From Pseudomonas poae (GTDB lineage: Bacteria > Pseudomonadota > Gammaproteobacteria > Pseudomonadales > Pseudomonadaceae): a DNA stretch of 64,000 bases. Each line of letters begins with the position of its first letter. Within the stretch, counting starts at the first letter, position 1. The notes beneath the pieces were generated by a model. The model had not been told where the DNA came from. It saw nothing but the letters and a program-made list of their open reading frames with translations, and ran no database searches. The stretch lies in the NCBI GenBank assembly GCA_004000515.1, contig CP034537.1:6717501-6781500 (forward strand), written 5' to 3'. The position numbers and the translations under genes were made by a program. Below, in pieces: positions 48,687-59,641 of this stretch.

Positions 48687-49484
48687 TCAGCCGAACACCA
48701 CCACGGTCTGGCGGCTGATGGCGATCAACTCGCCGGTCGAGCTCCACAGTGCGGCGGCGGCGTGACCGTAACCATCGCGAGCGTGTTCGATGCTCACTTG
48801 GTACTGGCACCAGTCGAGGGTGGTGAGGTCCGGCAACGGTTGGATAAACTCGATGGTCCAGGTCAGGGTGCTACCGGGAGCAGGCTTCTTCAGATGCGGT
48901 AGTACTGAAGGTGGCCAGGCATCGACCAGTGCGAGGATGTGCGCCTCGGTCAGCGGCTCCTCTTTCACGTCGCCGCGCAGGCGAACCCAGCCGCCCATGT
49001 CGCGGGATTTATTACCGGTGAACGGCAAGCCGCCGACGCTCCAGCGCATCGCCAGGTGCCGCATGAATTCAGGGGTGACACCCTTGATGTACGGTAGCTC
49101 CTGGCATTCATCCCAATGCTTGAACACGGGCGCAGGCTGCGCTGCGACGTCGATCTCGGACTCGCGGGATGCACCGAAGCTGGCTTGCACCAGGGTTGCC
49201 ACTTCACCGTTCTGCACCACCCGACCGAGCAATTGGCTGACCGCCTTGCCTTCGCGCAGCACCTCGACTTGATAACTGGCAGGTACATCCGGCGCAACCG
49301 GGCCGACGAAGGTGATCGCCAGCGAACGCAACCCCCGATCCACCGGGACCTGGGCCCGCAGGGCTTCGTATTGCAACGCGGCCACCAGGCCACCAAAGGA
49401 GGCACGCCCCTGGGCCCATTCAGCAGGAATGGTGACATCCAGCGGGTTGCTACGGGCAGCGTCGAGCAAATCACTAAAGCGCAT
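48687..49484 (-). CDS. Acyl-CoA thioesterase-like protein (double hot-dog)
   Basis: A 265-residue protein with two hot-dog folds as in TesB-type thioesterases: WAQGRASFGGLVAALQYEAL and a 'TITFVGPVAP' strand in the first half, and a second half with DMGGWVRLRGDVKEEPLTEA, ALVDAWPPSVL and WTIEFIQPLPD. The Asp in LVDAWPPS is a plausible catalytic residue by analogy. Its substrate is unknown. A single gene, convergent with the DUF962-like gene. Confidence 0.82.
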   Translation of the reverse strand: MRFSDLLDAARSNPLDVTIPAEWAQGRASFGGLVAALQYEALRAQVPVDRGLRSLAITFVGPVAPDVPASYQVEVLREGKAVSQLLGRVVQNGEVATLVQASFGASRESEIDVAAQPAPVFKHWDECQELPYIKGVTPEFMRHLAMRWSVGGLPFTGNKSRDMGGWVRLRGDVKEEPLTEAHILALVDAWPPSVLPHLKKPAPGSTLTWTIEFIQPLPDLTTLDWCQYQVSIEHARDGYGHAAAALWSSTGELIAISRQTVVVFG

Positions 49485-49574
49485 GGCGACCTCACATCAA
49501 ACAAAACAGATGGAGGATCTTAACCATCGTAACCGTCAGGTGCAGCGCTTATTCCGGCCAAAAGCCGGACCGAT

Positions 49575-50336
49575 CTAGAAACAATCGGCGCTGAGTTTAT
49601 CCAGCACACGGTCCGCCTGCCCTTCGGCCTTGGCCATGGTGCGCCGCCATACCGCGACGCAGGGCTGCAGGTCCGGCTGTTGTTCGGCCTGGGCCAACCA
49701 CTGCCAACAGTCATGCCAATCCCCCAAGGCGCCTTGGGCTTTCTTGAGGCGCGACATGGCGTTGGCGGGGAGTTTGTCCAGTTCGGGATAAGCTTCGGCG
49801 GCATACCGCACGCGCTTGATCAACAACCGTAGGCGGTGGCGATCGTGGCCGGGGTCCTTAAGCGCCTCATCAAGTGCCCGCCATTGTTTGGCCAGACGCT
49901 TCTCGATGCGTGGGCGCAGGCCCTTGAGCAATTTTTGATGTTCAGATGCGCGGATAAACCGTGGGAACGCATCGAGGATCAGCAGCAGATGCGCCAACTC
50001 CGGGCTTTGTGCCACTTGGCGATAGGCCTCGGGTTGCAGGCGCAGGCGTCGGTTCGCCGCGTCGTGATACCCGTGCTGGTGTAAATACGCCGCAAGGACC
50101 TCACGGTCACGCAGCGGCGTAGTCAATTGGCCGACCGCACTGGCGGCCAACTCAAGCTGTTCTACCCCCGGCAAGCCGCGCAAAGGGCGTAACAGACTGC
50201 GCAGACGCCGCACGGTAGTGCGCAGGTCGTGCAAGGCTTCATCGTCGGTGACGGCTGAGAGGCGAGCTTGGCAGCTCAGTAACCCTACTTCCAGGCCAAT
50301 GACCTGAGCGACTAACTGATCGACCAAAGCTGACAT
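49575..50336 (-). CDS. CHAD-domain protein
   Basis: A 253-residue all-helical CHAD protein. Conserved His and basic residues face the helices: ALHDLRTTVRRLRSLLRPL, PLRDREVLAAYLHQHG, HRLRLLIKRVRYAAEAYPEL and ALGDWHDCWQWLAQ. CHAD proteins bind polyphosphate and often accompany CYTH triphosphatases, but no CYTH gene is adjacent. Probably cytoplasmic and associated with polyphosphate granules. Confidence 0.9.
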   Translation of the reverse strand: MSALVDQLVAQVIGLEVGLLSCQARLSAVTDDEALHDLRTTVRRLRSLLRPLRGLPGVEQLELAASAVGQLTTPLRDREVLAAYLHQHGYHDAANRRLRLQPEAYRQVAQSPELAHLLLILDAFPRFIRASEHQKLLKGLRPRIEKRLAKQWRALDEALKDPGHDRHRLRLLIKRVRYAAEAYPELDKLPANAMSRLKKAQGALGDWHDCWQWLAQAEQQPDLQPCVAVWRRTMAKAEGQADRVLDKLSADCF

Positions 50337-50380
50337 CCTGCCCTCACCTTCTGATAAAAAATCCTACCCGCTGCTACAGG

Positions 50381-50659
50381 TCAACGCCCGGCGCGAGACT
50401 CACGAATGTAGAACCGCGCTTTCTCGGCCTTGTTGGAGCAGCCTTCAAACGCTTCGAATTGTTGCTGGGTCTTGGCACCGGTCAACAGAGACAAGGCCTT
50501 GGAGTAGCTCACTGTCCCGGCAAAACCTTCGGCCTTGGCCAGGTCCAACTCATGCCAGGCGGCATCCAGTTGCGTGCCGCAGCTGTCGCGGTATGCGGTC
50601 TTCCCGGCACAACCGGCCAGGGCCAATACGATCACAGGCACACACATCCAGGCTTTCAT
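50381..50659 (-). CDS. Small lipoprotein of unknown function
   Basis: A 92-residue lipoprotein with the signal peptide MKAWMCVPVIVLALAGC and lipobox LAGC (Cys17). The mature part is helical with two Cys (DSCGTQLDAAW and EAFEGCSNKAEKA), able to form a disulfide. It resembles small Pseudomonas lipoproteins of unknown role. The ATG at 50659 is well placed for the signal sequence; a longer frame is not credible. Divergent from the patatin gene. Confidence 0.8.
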   Translation of the reverse strand: MKAWMCVPVIVLALAGCAGKTAYRDSCGTQLDAAWHELDLAKAEGFAGTVSYSKALSLLTGAKTQQQFEAFEGCSNKAEKARFYIRESRAGR

Positions 50660-50874
50660 CGATGACACCTCAAATAAAGAAAAACAGTCGTACTCGTGTA
50701 GACGTTGCCTACAACGAAAAGTGCCTTGTCGTATCCTGAAATCGAAAGCGCCTATCGCCAGAGCATACCCGAGTAGCGTGGCTATTCTGGAAAAATAGTG
50801 TAGACGCCACCGGCGATTGAAGCCGCCCCTCAATGGGTGCATTGTGGGCGTCTGCCTTGGGGAGGACATGGACC

Positions 50875-51911
50875 ATGAAAAAGCGTGTTGCCTTGGTGCT
50901 GGGCTCCGGCGGAGCCCGGGGCTACGCCCATATCGGGGTGATCGAAGAGATCGAACGACGCGGCTACGACATCGCCTGTGTCGCCGGTTGTTCCATGGGC
51001 GCCGTGGTGGGTGGGATCTATGCCGCGGGCAAACTGGAGGAGTATCGAAACTGGATCGAAAGCCTCGACTACCTCGACGTGCTCCGCCTGGTGGATGTGA
51101 GTTTTCGCCTGGGGGCGATTCGTGGCGAGAAGGTCTTCGGACAAATCCGCAAGATCGTCGGTGAACTCAACATCGAAGAGCTGCGCATTCCCTACACGGC
51201 GGTCGCCACCGACCTCACCAATCAGCAGGAGATCTGGTTTCAGGAAGGCTGCCTGCACCAGGCCATGCGCGCCTCGGCTGCCATCCCCAGCCTGTTCACG
51301 CCGGTGATGCAGGGCAACCGCATGCTGGTGGACGGCGGCTTACTGAACCCTTGCCCATCGTGCCTGTGGTGTCGAGCCACTGCGATTTGATCATCGCGGT
51401 CAACCTCAACGCCACCAACCAAAAGCACTATCACTTGCCGGTCATCCAGCGACCGCCGGCGTTCAAGAGCCGCTTCAACAGCCTGGCGAAGTCATTGGGC
51501 TCACACCTGCCGTTTCGCCGCAAACAGGCCGAGCAATTGATGAAGCTGGAGCAGGAGGCCTTGCAAGCTGAGGCGGCGGATATAAACCCCTGGCTGGAGT
51601 CGGCCGAGCCCGAATCCCAGCAACCTGCCGCCGCACCGGAAAAAGCAGGGGCGCCGAAGTCGGCGACCGGTTCATTCATCATTGATAACGTCGGGCCGGC
51701 GTCGCTGCTGGATTTGATCAACCAGAGTTTCGAGGTGATGCAGACGTCGTTGGCGCAGTACAAGATCGCCGGGTACCCGCCGGATGTGCTGATCAACGTG
51801 CCGAAGCGGGTGTGTCGGTTTTTCGAATTCTACAAGGCGCCGGAGTTGATCGCGTTGGGGCGGGAGATTGCCAGTGATACGTTGGATCGGTATGAGAGTG
51901 AGCAACGCTGA
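50875..51911 (+). CDS. Patatin-like phospholipase, RssA/NTE type (frameshifted as sequenced)
   Basis: A 345-residue patatin hydrolase when rejoined. The oxyanion loop GSGGARGYAHIG is at residues 10-21, the nucleophile Ser lies in VAGCSMGAVVGG, and the catalytic Asp is in VDGGLLNP. The frame breaks at the C3 run 51348-51350; one added C gives LPIVPVVSSHCDLIIAVN. A C-terminal extension of about 150 residues contains an Ala/Glu-rich linker and FIIDNVGPASLLDLINQSFE. Probably cytoplasmic or membrane-associated. Divergent from the small lipoprotein gene. Confidence 0.88.
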
Positions 51912-51935
51912 ATGTTGTGGTGGTGCTGAAAGCCT

Positions 51936-52020
51936 GATCGCAGGCAAGCCAGCTCCCACATTCGACCGCGTTTATTCAGAGGGTACGCGGTCAAATGTGG
52001 GAGCTGGCTTGCCTGCGATA
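51936..52020. repeat. REP pair (inverted) between the patatin gene and kdpE
   Basis: ATCGCAGGCAAGCCAGCTCCCACA and its complement face each other; the loop itself contains GACCGCG/CGCGGTC, extending the stem. It separates convergent transcripts. Confidence 0.9.
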
Positions 52021-52043
52021 GCGCCGGGCCAGGCACCACACAT

Positions 52044-52733
52044 CTAGGCACTCAACAACCGATACCCCACCCCCGCCTCCGTCACGATAAACCGTGGCTG
52101 CATCGGATCATCCGCCAACTTCTGACGCAAATGCCCCACCACAATCCGCAAGTAGTGGCTGTCTTCGGTATGAGTCGGCCCCCAGATATCCTTGAGCAAT
52201 TGCTGCTGGGTGATCACCCGTCCTGGATGCCGCGCCAGTTGCGCCAGCACCGCGTATTCCTTGCGGGTGAGCGCCACTTCGACGCCGTCCAGCAGTACGC
52301 GGCGGTAGGCCAGGTCTACCGTCAGCGGGCCAAAACGCAAGGCCGCTTCCTGAGCCTCTCCCGCCGACGCCTGGCGCAGTAACGCACGCACGCGGGCGAG
52401 AAATTCCTGGATGCCAAACGGCTTGGTCACGTAGTCGTTGGCACCGCCGTCGAGGGCTTCGACTTTCTGCCCTTCGCTGGCCCGTACCGACAGCACCAGC
52501 ACCGGCACCGTCGACCATTCGCGAAACTCGCGCAGCACTTGCTGGCCGTCCATGTCAGGGAGGCCGAGGTCGAGCACCAGCAGGTCCGGCTTGCTCAACG
52601 CCGCCTGCGCCAAGCCTTCATTGCCGGTGCCGGCCTCGATCACTTTATAGCCTTGGGAGGCCAGGCTGATGCGCAGGAATTTGCGGATCTGCGGTTCGTC
52701 ATCAATGACCAAAATCGTCGAGGTCTGGCTCAT
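52044..52733 (-). CDS. kdpE: Response regulator KdpE
   Basis: A 229-residue OmpR-family regulator. The receiver has the acidic pair in ILVIDDEPQIRKFL, the phospho-acceptor Asp in LLVLDLGLPDMDG and the Lys in YVTKPFGIQEF. The winged helix includes LTRKEYAVLAQLARHPGRVI and the end RFIVTEAGVGYRLL. With KdpD it activates kdpFABC at low potassium or high osmolarity. The ATG at 52733 gives MSQTSTILV; an in-frame ATG lies nine bases upstream. Last gene of the operon; candidate binding repeats lie at 61492-61544. Confidence 0.95.
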   Translation of the reverse strand: MSQTSTILVIDDEPQIRKFLRISLASQGYKVIEAGTGNEGLAQAALSKPDLLVLDLGLPDMDGQQVLREFREWSTVPVLVLSVRASEGQKVEALDGGANDYVTKPFGIQEFLARVRALLRQASAGEAQEAALRFGPLTVDLAYRRVLLDGVEVALTRKEYAVLAQLARHPGRVITQQQLLKDIWGPTHTEDSHYLRIVVGHLRQKLADDPMQPRFIVTEAGVGYRLLSA

Positions 52734-52770
52734 GGTGTCCAATCATAATCCGTGAAGAAAACAGGGTAGC

Positions 52771-55421
52771 TCATGCCTCGCGCTCCAGGCCAGGCTGAGT
52801 CGGCAGTGGCAGGAACAAGGTGATACAGGTGCCGCGTCCGTCGATGCCATCGGCAACGCTGATATGCCCACCGTGGGCACCGACCATGCCTTGGCAGATC
52901 GCCAGGCCCAGGCCAGTGCCCTGCCCGCCTCGATCCCCACGCGCGGCGGTGTAGAACATATCGAAAATCTTCGCGCGTTCGTCTTCGGGAATGCCCGGCC
53001 CTTCGTCGGCCACTGCGAAAAACAGTTGGTTGTCGGACACGCCAGCGCTCACGTGCAAACGCCCGTGGGCCGGTGAGAACCGCGCAGCGTTTTCCAGCAC
53101 GTTGACCAACGCTTGCTCGATCAACGCCGCGTGCACGTAAAGCAACGGCAACTCCGCCGGCACATCCGCACGCACCTGCAACGGTGCCAACACCGCACGC
53201 AATCGCCCAAGAGCACTGCCAACGATATCGCCGGGTGACACCCAATCCCGCGCCAGCTTCAAGGCGCCGTGACCCAGGCGCGTCATGTCCAGCAGGTTCT
53301 GGATATAACGATCGAGGCGTTCGGCTTCATCGCGGGTGCCTTCCAGCAACTCACGACGGTCTTCCAACGGGATGGCTTCACCCAAGGCCAGCAAGCTGTC
53401 GATGCTGCCGCGCATGGCAGTCAACGGCGTGCGCAGATCGTGGGACACCGAGGCCAGCAAGGCGCTGCGCAGTTGCTCAGTTTCGCCGTGCAACCGGGCG
53501 GACTCCAGCTCTTGCGCCAGTTGCGCCCGCGCCAGCGCCTGGGCCAACGGTTGACTCAACGCAGTGAGTAGACGTCGCCGCTGTCCGCTCAACTCCAGGC
53601 CCGGTTTGGGACTGACACCAAGCAAGCCCAACGGGCCCTCTTCACCCGACAGCGGCCACCACCACCAACGTCCAAACGGCAGCGTGCCGGTGCCCATGCC
53701 GGCTGGCTGGTCGTGTTGCCAGGCCCAGTCGGCGGCGGCGCGCTCGGCTTCGGTGAGGGTCAGTGGCGCGCCGGTTTCAACCTTCCAGCCACCTTGGCCA
53801 TCGCGATTGACCAGGCACAAATCCAGGTCGCTCCAGCCTTCCAGATGATGGGCTGCCGCACTGATCACCGCCTGGCGGTCGGTGGCGGCAGTGAGTTTGC
53901 GCGACAGGTCGAGCAGCTCGCTGGTTTCTTCCTGCGTGTCACGCAATGCCTGCAACTGCCGGCGTTGCCGCGCGGCGAGGTTGCCGGTGAGCGCGGCCAT
54001 CAGCAGGAAGAACAACAGCGTGAGCACGTCCTCTTCACGCTGGATGGCGAAGGAAAAGTTCGGCGGGATAAACAGGAAATCGTAAGTCAGGAATGACAGC
54101 GCAGCGCACACCAGGGACGGCCCGAGGCTGCTGCGCACGGCCACCAGCAATACAGCTGCGAGAAACACCAGAGAGATGTTCGGCAACGGCAACACACTGG
54201 CGACGGCCCAGGCCAACGCGGCAGCCACCACCGTCGCCACCACCGCCAGCCCGTAGTCGAACCACACCAAGCCGCGTACATCGGGCATACGCGGTGGTGC
54301 AGGAATATCGTCGCTGTCGAGGACGTTGATTTCCAAGCCACGAGCATTGCGCAACAGGCGCGCGGCAAGCCCACCCCGAACAAACGCCGACGCCAGCGCA
54401 TCCGCGACTGCCCCACCAACAGCAGGCTGGCGCGACGCTCGGCGGCGTGCTGGATCAGGGTCTTGGCCACCTCTCCCGCCCGCAACAAAACAACCTCGCC
54501 ACCCAAACGCTCAGCCAGTTGCTGGGCATTTTGCAGGCGCAGGCGCGATTGCTCATCCCGCGCGCGGCCGTTGTCGATATGCACCAGGCTCCACGGCAAA
54601 TGCCGGCGCTGCGCGACGCGACTGGCATGCCGCACCAGGCGCTCGGCCTGCGCATCGCCATCCACGCCCACCAGCAGGCGACCGCGCACCGCCGGCGCTG
54701 CCTGGCCGAGTTGGCGATAGCCTTGGGCCAAATCGTCATCAACGTGGGCGGCGGCGGTTTGCATGGCCAGCTCGCGCAGGGCCATCAGGTTGGTCTGGGT
54801 GAAGAAGGCATCGATGGCCGCGCGGGCCTGCTCGGGCACGTAGACCTTGCCGTCGCGCAGGCGCTCCAATAACTCGCGAGACGGCAGGTCGATCAGCAGC
54901 AGTTCGTCGGCCTCTTGCAGCACCCAGTCCGGCAGGGTTTCGCGGACCAGCACACCGGTGATGCCGCGCACCTGGTCGTTGAGGCTTTCCAGGTGCTGGA
55001 CGTTGACCGTGGTGAACACGTTGATACCGGCGGCGAGCAATTCCTGAATATCTTGCCAGCGCTTTTCATGACGACTGCCGGGGGCGTTGCTGTGGGCCAG
55101 TTCGTCCACCAGCACCAGCTTGGGCTTGGCGGCGAGCAGGCCGTCGAGGTCCATTTCTTCAAGCATGACGCCACGGTATTCACTGCGCAGCAATGGCTGT
55201 TGCGGCAGGCCACTGAGCAAGGCTTCGGTCTCGGCGCGGCCGTGGGTTTCGACCACACCGGCGATCAGGCGCACGCCCTGGCGTAACTGCGTGTGGGCGG
55301 CCTGCAGCATGGCGTAGGTCTTGCCCACGCCGGGTGCGGCGCCGAGGAAGACCTTGAGCCGGCCGCGGCCGTCCCGGGGCAGGTCGGCTAGGAGGGCGTC
55401 GGCGCGGCCGGAGTCGCTCAT
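52771..55421 (-). CDS. kdpD: Potassium sensor kinase KdpD (frameshifted as sequenced)
   Basis: A protein of about 883 residues when rejoined. The N-terminal KdpD domain has the Walker-type FLGAAPGVGKTYAML and GVVETHGRAETEALL; a USP-like domain follows (RGRLLVGVDGDAQAERLVRH). Four membrane helices lie near 400-500, and the kinase core holds ASVSHDLRTPLTAMRGSID and FAVADEGPGIPEDERAKIF. The frame breaks near 54367-54372 after LFGVG; one added base gives LAARLLRNARGLEINVLD. It senses potassium and ionic strength. It is followed by kdpE 37 bases later. Confidence 0.94.
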
Positions 55422-55464
55422 GCTGGGGAGTTCCTTCAGGTAGTAAAGTTCACTGAAGATCCAA

Positions 55465-55553
55465 TGTGGGAGCGGGCTTGCTCGCGAAAGCGGTCTGCCA
55501 GTGACGGAAGTACTGGCAGATATGCCGTCTTCACGAGCAAGCCCGCTCCCACA
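55465..55553. repeat. REP pair (inverted) between kdpC and kdpD
   Basis: TGTGGGAGCGGGCTTGCTCGC and GCGAGCAAGCCCGCTCCCACA-like sequence bracket a CTGCCAGT...ACTGGCAG inner stem inside the operon, between kdpC and kdpD. Such stems can stabilise the upstream message or reduce downstream expression. Confidence 0.88.
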
Positions 55554-55558
55554 GGGGT

Positions 55559-56104
55559 TCAGAGTTTTTCCAGGGCCATATTCAGCGCCAGCACGTTCAC
55601 TACCGGCGGGCCCACCAACGGGCTTTCTATGTGCTCATCCAGCAACCGTTGCAAGGTCGACACCGGTACATTCCGCGCTGCTGCCACCCGCGCCAGTTGA
55701 TAGGCAATCGCCTGCGGTGGCAAGTGTGGATCAAGACCGCTGCCAGAGGTAGTCAGCGACACCAAAGGCACTGGCCCCTGGCCAGGTACAAGTTGTTTGT
55801 TCGCGTCGTCGAAAATGCGCGTCGCCAGTGCCGGGTTGCTTGGGCCCAGGTTACTGGCGCTGCTGGAAACCGTAGCAAATGCGCCCGCCGAAGGACGCGG
55901 ATGAAACCAGTTGTCACCGGTAAAATCCTGGGCGATCAGGCTGGAACCGCGCACCTTGCCGCTGTCATCGCGCACCAGGCTGCCATTGGCCTGGTCGGGA
56001 AAGGCGACTTGGGCGACGCCGGTCACCACCAAGGGGTAGGCGACGCCGGTGACCAGGGTCATGAGGACCAGCAGGCTCAGCGCTGGACGGATTATGTTGG
56101 ACAT
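55559..56104 (-). CDS. kdpC: Potassium-transporting ATPase subunit KdpC
   Basis: A 181-residue subunit with one N-terminal membrane helix ([20 protein letters not shown]) and a periplasmic domain containing [12 protein letters not shown] and a C-terminal [13 protein letters not shown]. KdpC stabilises the KdpA-KdpB complex. The ATG at 56104 matches the family. In this strain an insertion sequence and a repeat lie between kdpB and this gene, so its expression may rely on read-through or a new promoter. Confidence 0.95.
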   Translation of the reverse strand: MSNIIRPALSLLVLMTLVTGVAYPLVVTGVAQVAFPDQANGSLVRDDSGKVRGSSLIAQDFTGDNWFHPRPSAGAFATVSSSASNLGPSNPALATRIFDDANKQLVPGQGPVPLVSLTTSGSGLDPHLPPQAIAYQLARVAAARNVPVSTLQRLLDEHIESPLVGPPVVNVLALNMALEKL

Positions 56105-56158
56105 TTCAAATTCCTCTATTGCGTGGAATACGTACTTGTAGTGAGCGGGCTTGTCCCG

Positions 56159-57436
56159 GTACAGACCGGGGACATCGTTTACATTTCTAACCGGGGACAT
56201 GGTTTACAGGTTATTACGCATGATCAGGAGGTAACTGATCATGCCCTGGAACCAAGAGTCTCCCATGGATCAACGAATCAAACTGGTCATCGACTGGCTT
56301 TCTGGTGACTTCACCAAAAGCCAGTTAGCTCGGCGCTTCGGCGTCAGTCGACCGACTGTAGATAAATGGATCTCCCGTCACGTTGAAGGAGATTTAAAGT
56401 CGTTGGCAGAGCTATCTCGACGACCCCATAACAGCCCAAACAAGACTGACGATGAGATCTTGGCTCGCATAGTGGCGATGAAAGAAGCCCACTATGAATG
56501 GGGGCCGAAGAAGCTTGTCAGGCTATTAGGAATCGATGATTCGTCGGTCGCCTGGCCATCTCCAAGCACGGCAGGCCAATGGCTTGACCGTCTTGGGCTG
56601 GTCAAAAACGACGCTTCAAACGACGGCACAGTACCGGTCACAGGGAAATGCGCGAAGCCAACGAGCCCAACAATACGTGGTGCGCTGACTACAAAGGGCA
56701 GTTCAAGATGCTCAACGCCCATATGTGCTATCCCTTAACCGTTACAGACCATGCCTCTCGTATGATTTTTGGCGTGCAGAGCTCACTCCAGGATCATGAC
56801 CAAGCCTGTAAAACAAGCATTTGAGAGGCTTTTCCATGAGTACGGAATGCCTGAAGTCATTCGGTCTGACAACGGCGTTCCTTTTGCGTCTCCAGGCCTG
56901 GCAAGAATGTCCACACTGGCCGTTTGGTGGATCCGTTTGGGTATATATCCGGAGCGAACCATGCCGGGAAGACCGGACCAAAATGGCCGGCATGAACGGA
57001 TGCATCGCAGTATGAAGTTAGAGCTACCGATTGGGAAAAACCTGGTTGAGCAGCAGCTTTTTCTAGAGCACTTTCGACATGAATTCAATTACATACGCCC
57101 CCACGAGGCGCTCGGCATGAAGCGCCCAGGAGAGCTGTATGTGCCGTCTAATCGACCTTATCCAGGATGCTTGCCGGATGTGGAATATGCGGCGGAAATG
57201 AAAGTACGAAGCGTAAGGAAAAACGGCTCGATCATGTGGAAAGGAAAGTTGGTGTTTGTTAGCGAAGCACTATCAGGAGAACGGATTGCGCTCAAGGAAG
57301 TTGAAGAAGATGTTTGGGATCTTTACCTGTGTGATTATCCCTGGGGAGGCTTGGACGAGGAATGAGCCGCGTCCAAGCTTCAAATGTGTAAACGATGTCT
57401 CCGGTTTCAGATGTAAAGGATGTCTACGGTTCTACA
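56159..57436 (+). mobile_element. IS481-like insertion sequence
   Basis: An element of about 1278 bases inserted in the long repeat between kdpB and kdpC. Its ends are imperfect inverted repeats: left ACCGGGGACATCGTTTACAT, right (reverse strand) ACCGTAGACATCCTTTACAT, each with a second inner copy of the ACCGG-GACAT motif about 33 bases in. CCCG occurs at both outer borders (56155-56158 and 57437-57440), a probable 4-bp target duplication. It carries one transposase gene reading opposite to the kdp operon. Confidence 0.85.
56241..57365 (+). CDS. IS481-family-like DDE transposase (two frameshifts as sequenced)
   Basis: A protein of about 374 residues when rejoined. The N-terminal helix-turn-helix reads FTKSQLARRFGVSRPTVDKW. 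The integrase core has the first Asp in WCADYKGQFKM, the second in IRSDNGVPFASPG and the Glu in NGRHERMHRSM. The first break is in the A5 run 56604-56608 (one base missing; restored LVKKRRFKRRHSTG), the second near 56795-56799 (one base extra; restored QDHTKPVKQAFERLF). The ATG at 56241 has an AGGAGG site. If the breaks are real the element cannot move by itself. Confidence 0.85.
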
Positions 57437-57567
57437 CCCGCGCTGGGGGCAAAGCCGCCCTAAAACCAGACACCTCGGTCTTCCTGAAACACCGCGGCGT
57501 CCTGATTAGGGCGGCTTCGCCACCAGCGCGGGCGGTGCGACGATTCGACGAGCCCGCTCACTACGGG

Positions 57568-59625
57568 TTACACCAGGTGGAGTGCGGTCAGCAGCATGTC
57601 GATGGCCTTGATGCCTACGAACGGCACCAGAATCCCACCCAGCCCGTAGATCAGCAGGTTGCGACGCAGCAACGCCGCCGCACTCGCCGCCTGCACCCGT
57701 ACACCGCGCAGCGCCAGGGGAATCAGCACCACGATGATCAGGGCGTTGAACACGATGGCCGAGAGAATCGCGCTTTGCGGGCTCTGCAGGTGCATCACGT
57801 TGAGCACGCCCAGTTGCGGGTAGATCGAGGCGAACAGCGCCGGCAGGATCGCGAAGTACTTGGCCACGTCGTTGGCGATGGAGAAGGTGGTAAGTGCGCC
57901 ACGGGTCACCAGCAATTCCTTGCCGATCTGCACCACGTCCAGCAGCTTGGTCGGGTCGCTGTCGAGGTCGACCATGTTGGCGGCTTCGCGAGCGGCTTGG
58001 GTGCCGTCGTTCATCGCCATGCCAACGTCAGCTTGGGCCAAGGCCGGGGCATCGTTGGCGCCGTCGCCACACATGGCAACCAGGCGACCGTCGTTCTGCT
58101 CGTGACGAATGCGCGCGAGTTTTTTCTCCGGCGTGGCTTCGGCCAATACGTCGTCCACGCCTGCTTCAGCAGCAATTGCGGCAGCGGTCAGAGGGTTGTC
58201 GCCGGTGACCATCACGGTACGAATGCCCAGCTTGCGCAGTTCGGCGAAACGTTCGCGGATACCGGGTTTGACCACGTCCTTGAGGTGGATTGCACCGAGC
58301 AACTTACCGTCGGCGCACACCAGCAACGGGGTGCCGCCGCTTTGGGCGATCTTGTCGATCTCCCGCGACAACGCAGGTTGCAAGTCACGACGTTGTTGGC
58401 CGATGAAAGCGAGCAGCGAGTCCACCGCGCCTTTACGGAATACACGGCCCTGGTAGTCGACACCGGACAAACGGGTTTCGGCACTAAAGGGCACCGAGGT
58501 CAGTTGGTCCAGCGACGGCTCGGCTTGCGGGTGCAAGGCACGCAGGTATTCGACGATGGATTTGCCTTCTGCAGTGTCGTCCGCCAGCGACGCCAACAGG
58601 GCGCCTTCGGCCAAGTCACGGCCACTGACGCCAGGCGCTGCGATGACTGCTGCACAGCGACGATTACCAAAGGTGATGGTGCCGGTTTTATCCAACAGCA
58701 ACACATGTACGTCACCTGCTGCTTCCACGGCACGTCCGGATTTGGCGATCACGTTGAGACGCACCAGGCGGTCCATGCCAGCGATACCGATGGCCGACAA
58801 CAAGCCGCCGATGGTGGTAGGAATCAGCGTCACCAACAGTGCGACCAAGAACACCAGAGGCAGGCTGCCATTGGCAAAGTGGGCGAACGGCTGCAGGGTC
58901 ACCACCACCAGCAGGAAGATCAGCGTCAGGCCGATCAGCAGGATATCCAGCGCCACTTCGTTGGGGGTTTTCTGGCGTTTGGCGCCTTCCACCAGGGCGA
59001 TCATGCGGTCGAGCGTGGACTCACCGGGGTTGACGGTAATACGCACCAACAACCAGTCCGACACCAGACGGGTGTTGCCGGTGACAGCCGAACGATCACC
59101 GCCAGATTCACGGATGACCGGCGCGGACTCACCGGTGATCGCCGCTTCGTTGACCGCCGCGATACCTTCGATGACCTCGCCGTCACCGGGGATCATTTCC
59201 CCGGCGGCGACGCGCACCACATCACCTTTGCGCAAGCTAGTAGCTGGCACGACCTTGAAGCTGCCATCCGCCTCTTTGCGCCGTGCACTCAGGCCTTCGC
59301 TGCCAGCCTTGAGGCTGTCGGCGCGAGCCTTGCCACGCCCTTCGGCCAAGGCTTCGGCGAAGTTGGCGAACAGCACGGTGAACCACAGCCACACGGCGAT
59401 CTGCACGGCGACGTAGGTCGGTACAGTGGTTTCCGGCACAAAGCACAGCACGGTGGTGAGGATGGCGGTCAATTCGACCACCAGCATGACCGGCGAGCGT
59501 TGCAGTTGACGCGGATCCAGCTTGACGAACGCCTGGACCAGCGCAGGGCGCCACAGCGCAGAGATGGCGGTTTTGGCAGGCTCCTGGGTGTGTACGGGAG
59601 CTGCGTTTTTAGCAGGCATATTCAT
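57568..59625 (-). CDS. kdpB: Potassium-transporting ATPase ATP-binding subunit KdpB
   Basis: A 685-residue P-type ATPase (type IA). Motifs: TGES in [16 protein letters not shown], the phosphorylation site [13 protein letters not shown], the nucleotide-domain [23 protein letters not shown], and the hinge [18 protein letters not shown]. Seven membrane helices are visible. It drives uptake of K+ through KdpA. The ATG at 59625 has better ribosome spacing than the one at 59631. Its stop abuts the long repeat carrying the insertion sequence. Confidence 0.97.
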   Translation of the reverse strand: MNMPAKNAAPVHTQEPAKTAISALWRPALVQAFVKLDPRQLQRSPVMLVVELTAILTTVLCFVPETTVPTYVAVQIAVWLWFTVLFANFAEALAEGRGKARADSLKAGSEGLSARRKEADGSFKVVPATSLRKGDVVRVAAGEMIPGDGEVIEGIAAVNEAAITGESAPVIRESGGDRSAVTGNTRLVSDWLLVRITVNPGESTLDRMIALVEGAKRQKTPNEVALDILLIGLTLIFLLVVVTLQPFAHFANGSLPLVFLVALLVTLIPTTIGGLLSAIGIAGMDRLVRLNVIAKSGRAVEAAGDVHVLLLDKTGTITFGNRRCAAVIAAPGVSGRDLAEGALLASLADDTAEGKSIVEYLRALHPQAEPSLDQLTSVPFSAETRLSGVDYQGRVFRKGAVDSLLAFIGQQRRDLQPALSREIDKIAQSGGTPLLVCADGKLLGAIHLKDVVKPGIRERFAELRKLGIRTVMVTGDNPLTAAAIAAEAGVDDVLAEATPEKKLARIRHEQNDGRLVAMCGDGANDAPALAQADVGMAMNDGTQAAREAANMVDLDSDPTKLLDVVQIGKELLVTRGALTTFSIANDVAKYFAILPALFASIYPQLGVLNVMHLQSPQSAILSAIVFNALIIVVLIPLALRGVRVQAASAAALLRRNLLIYGLGGILVPFVGIKAIDMLLTALHLV

Positions 59626-59641
59626 TTTCATATCCCTTCTT

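Larger units (their letters stand above)
56136..57564. repeat. Long inverted-repeat element, copy 3 of 3, split by an insertion sequence
   Basis: The left 23 bases (56136-56158, TTGTAGTGAGCGGGCTTGTC then CCG) and the right part (57437-57564, CCCGCGCTGGGGGCAAAGCC to GCCCGCTCACTAC) rejoin into one element like the copies at 1556 and 20077. The junction duplicates CCCG. Its empty-site sequence would separate kdpB from kdpC by only about 150 bases. Confidence 0.85.

Noticed and set aside
56241..57365. A prophage or transposon larger than the insertion sequence
   Set aside because: The kdp genes on both sides are contiguous and the element has a single transposase with its own inverted ends.
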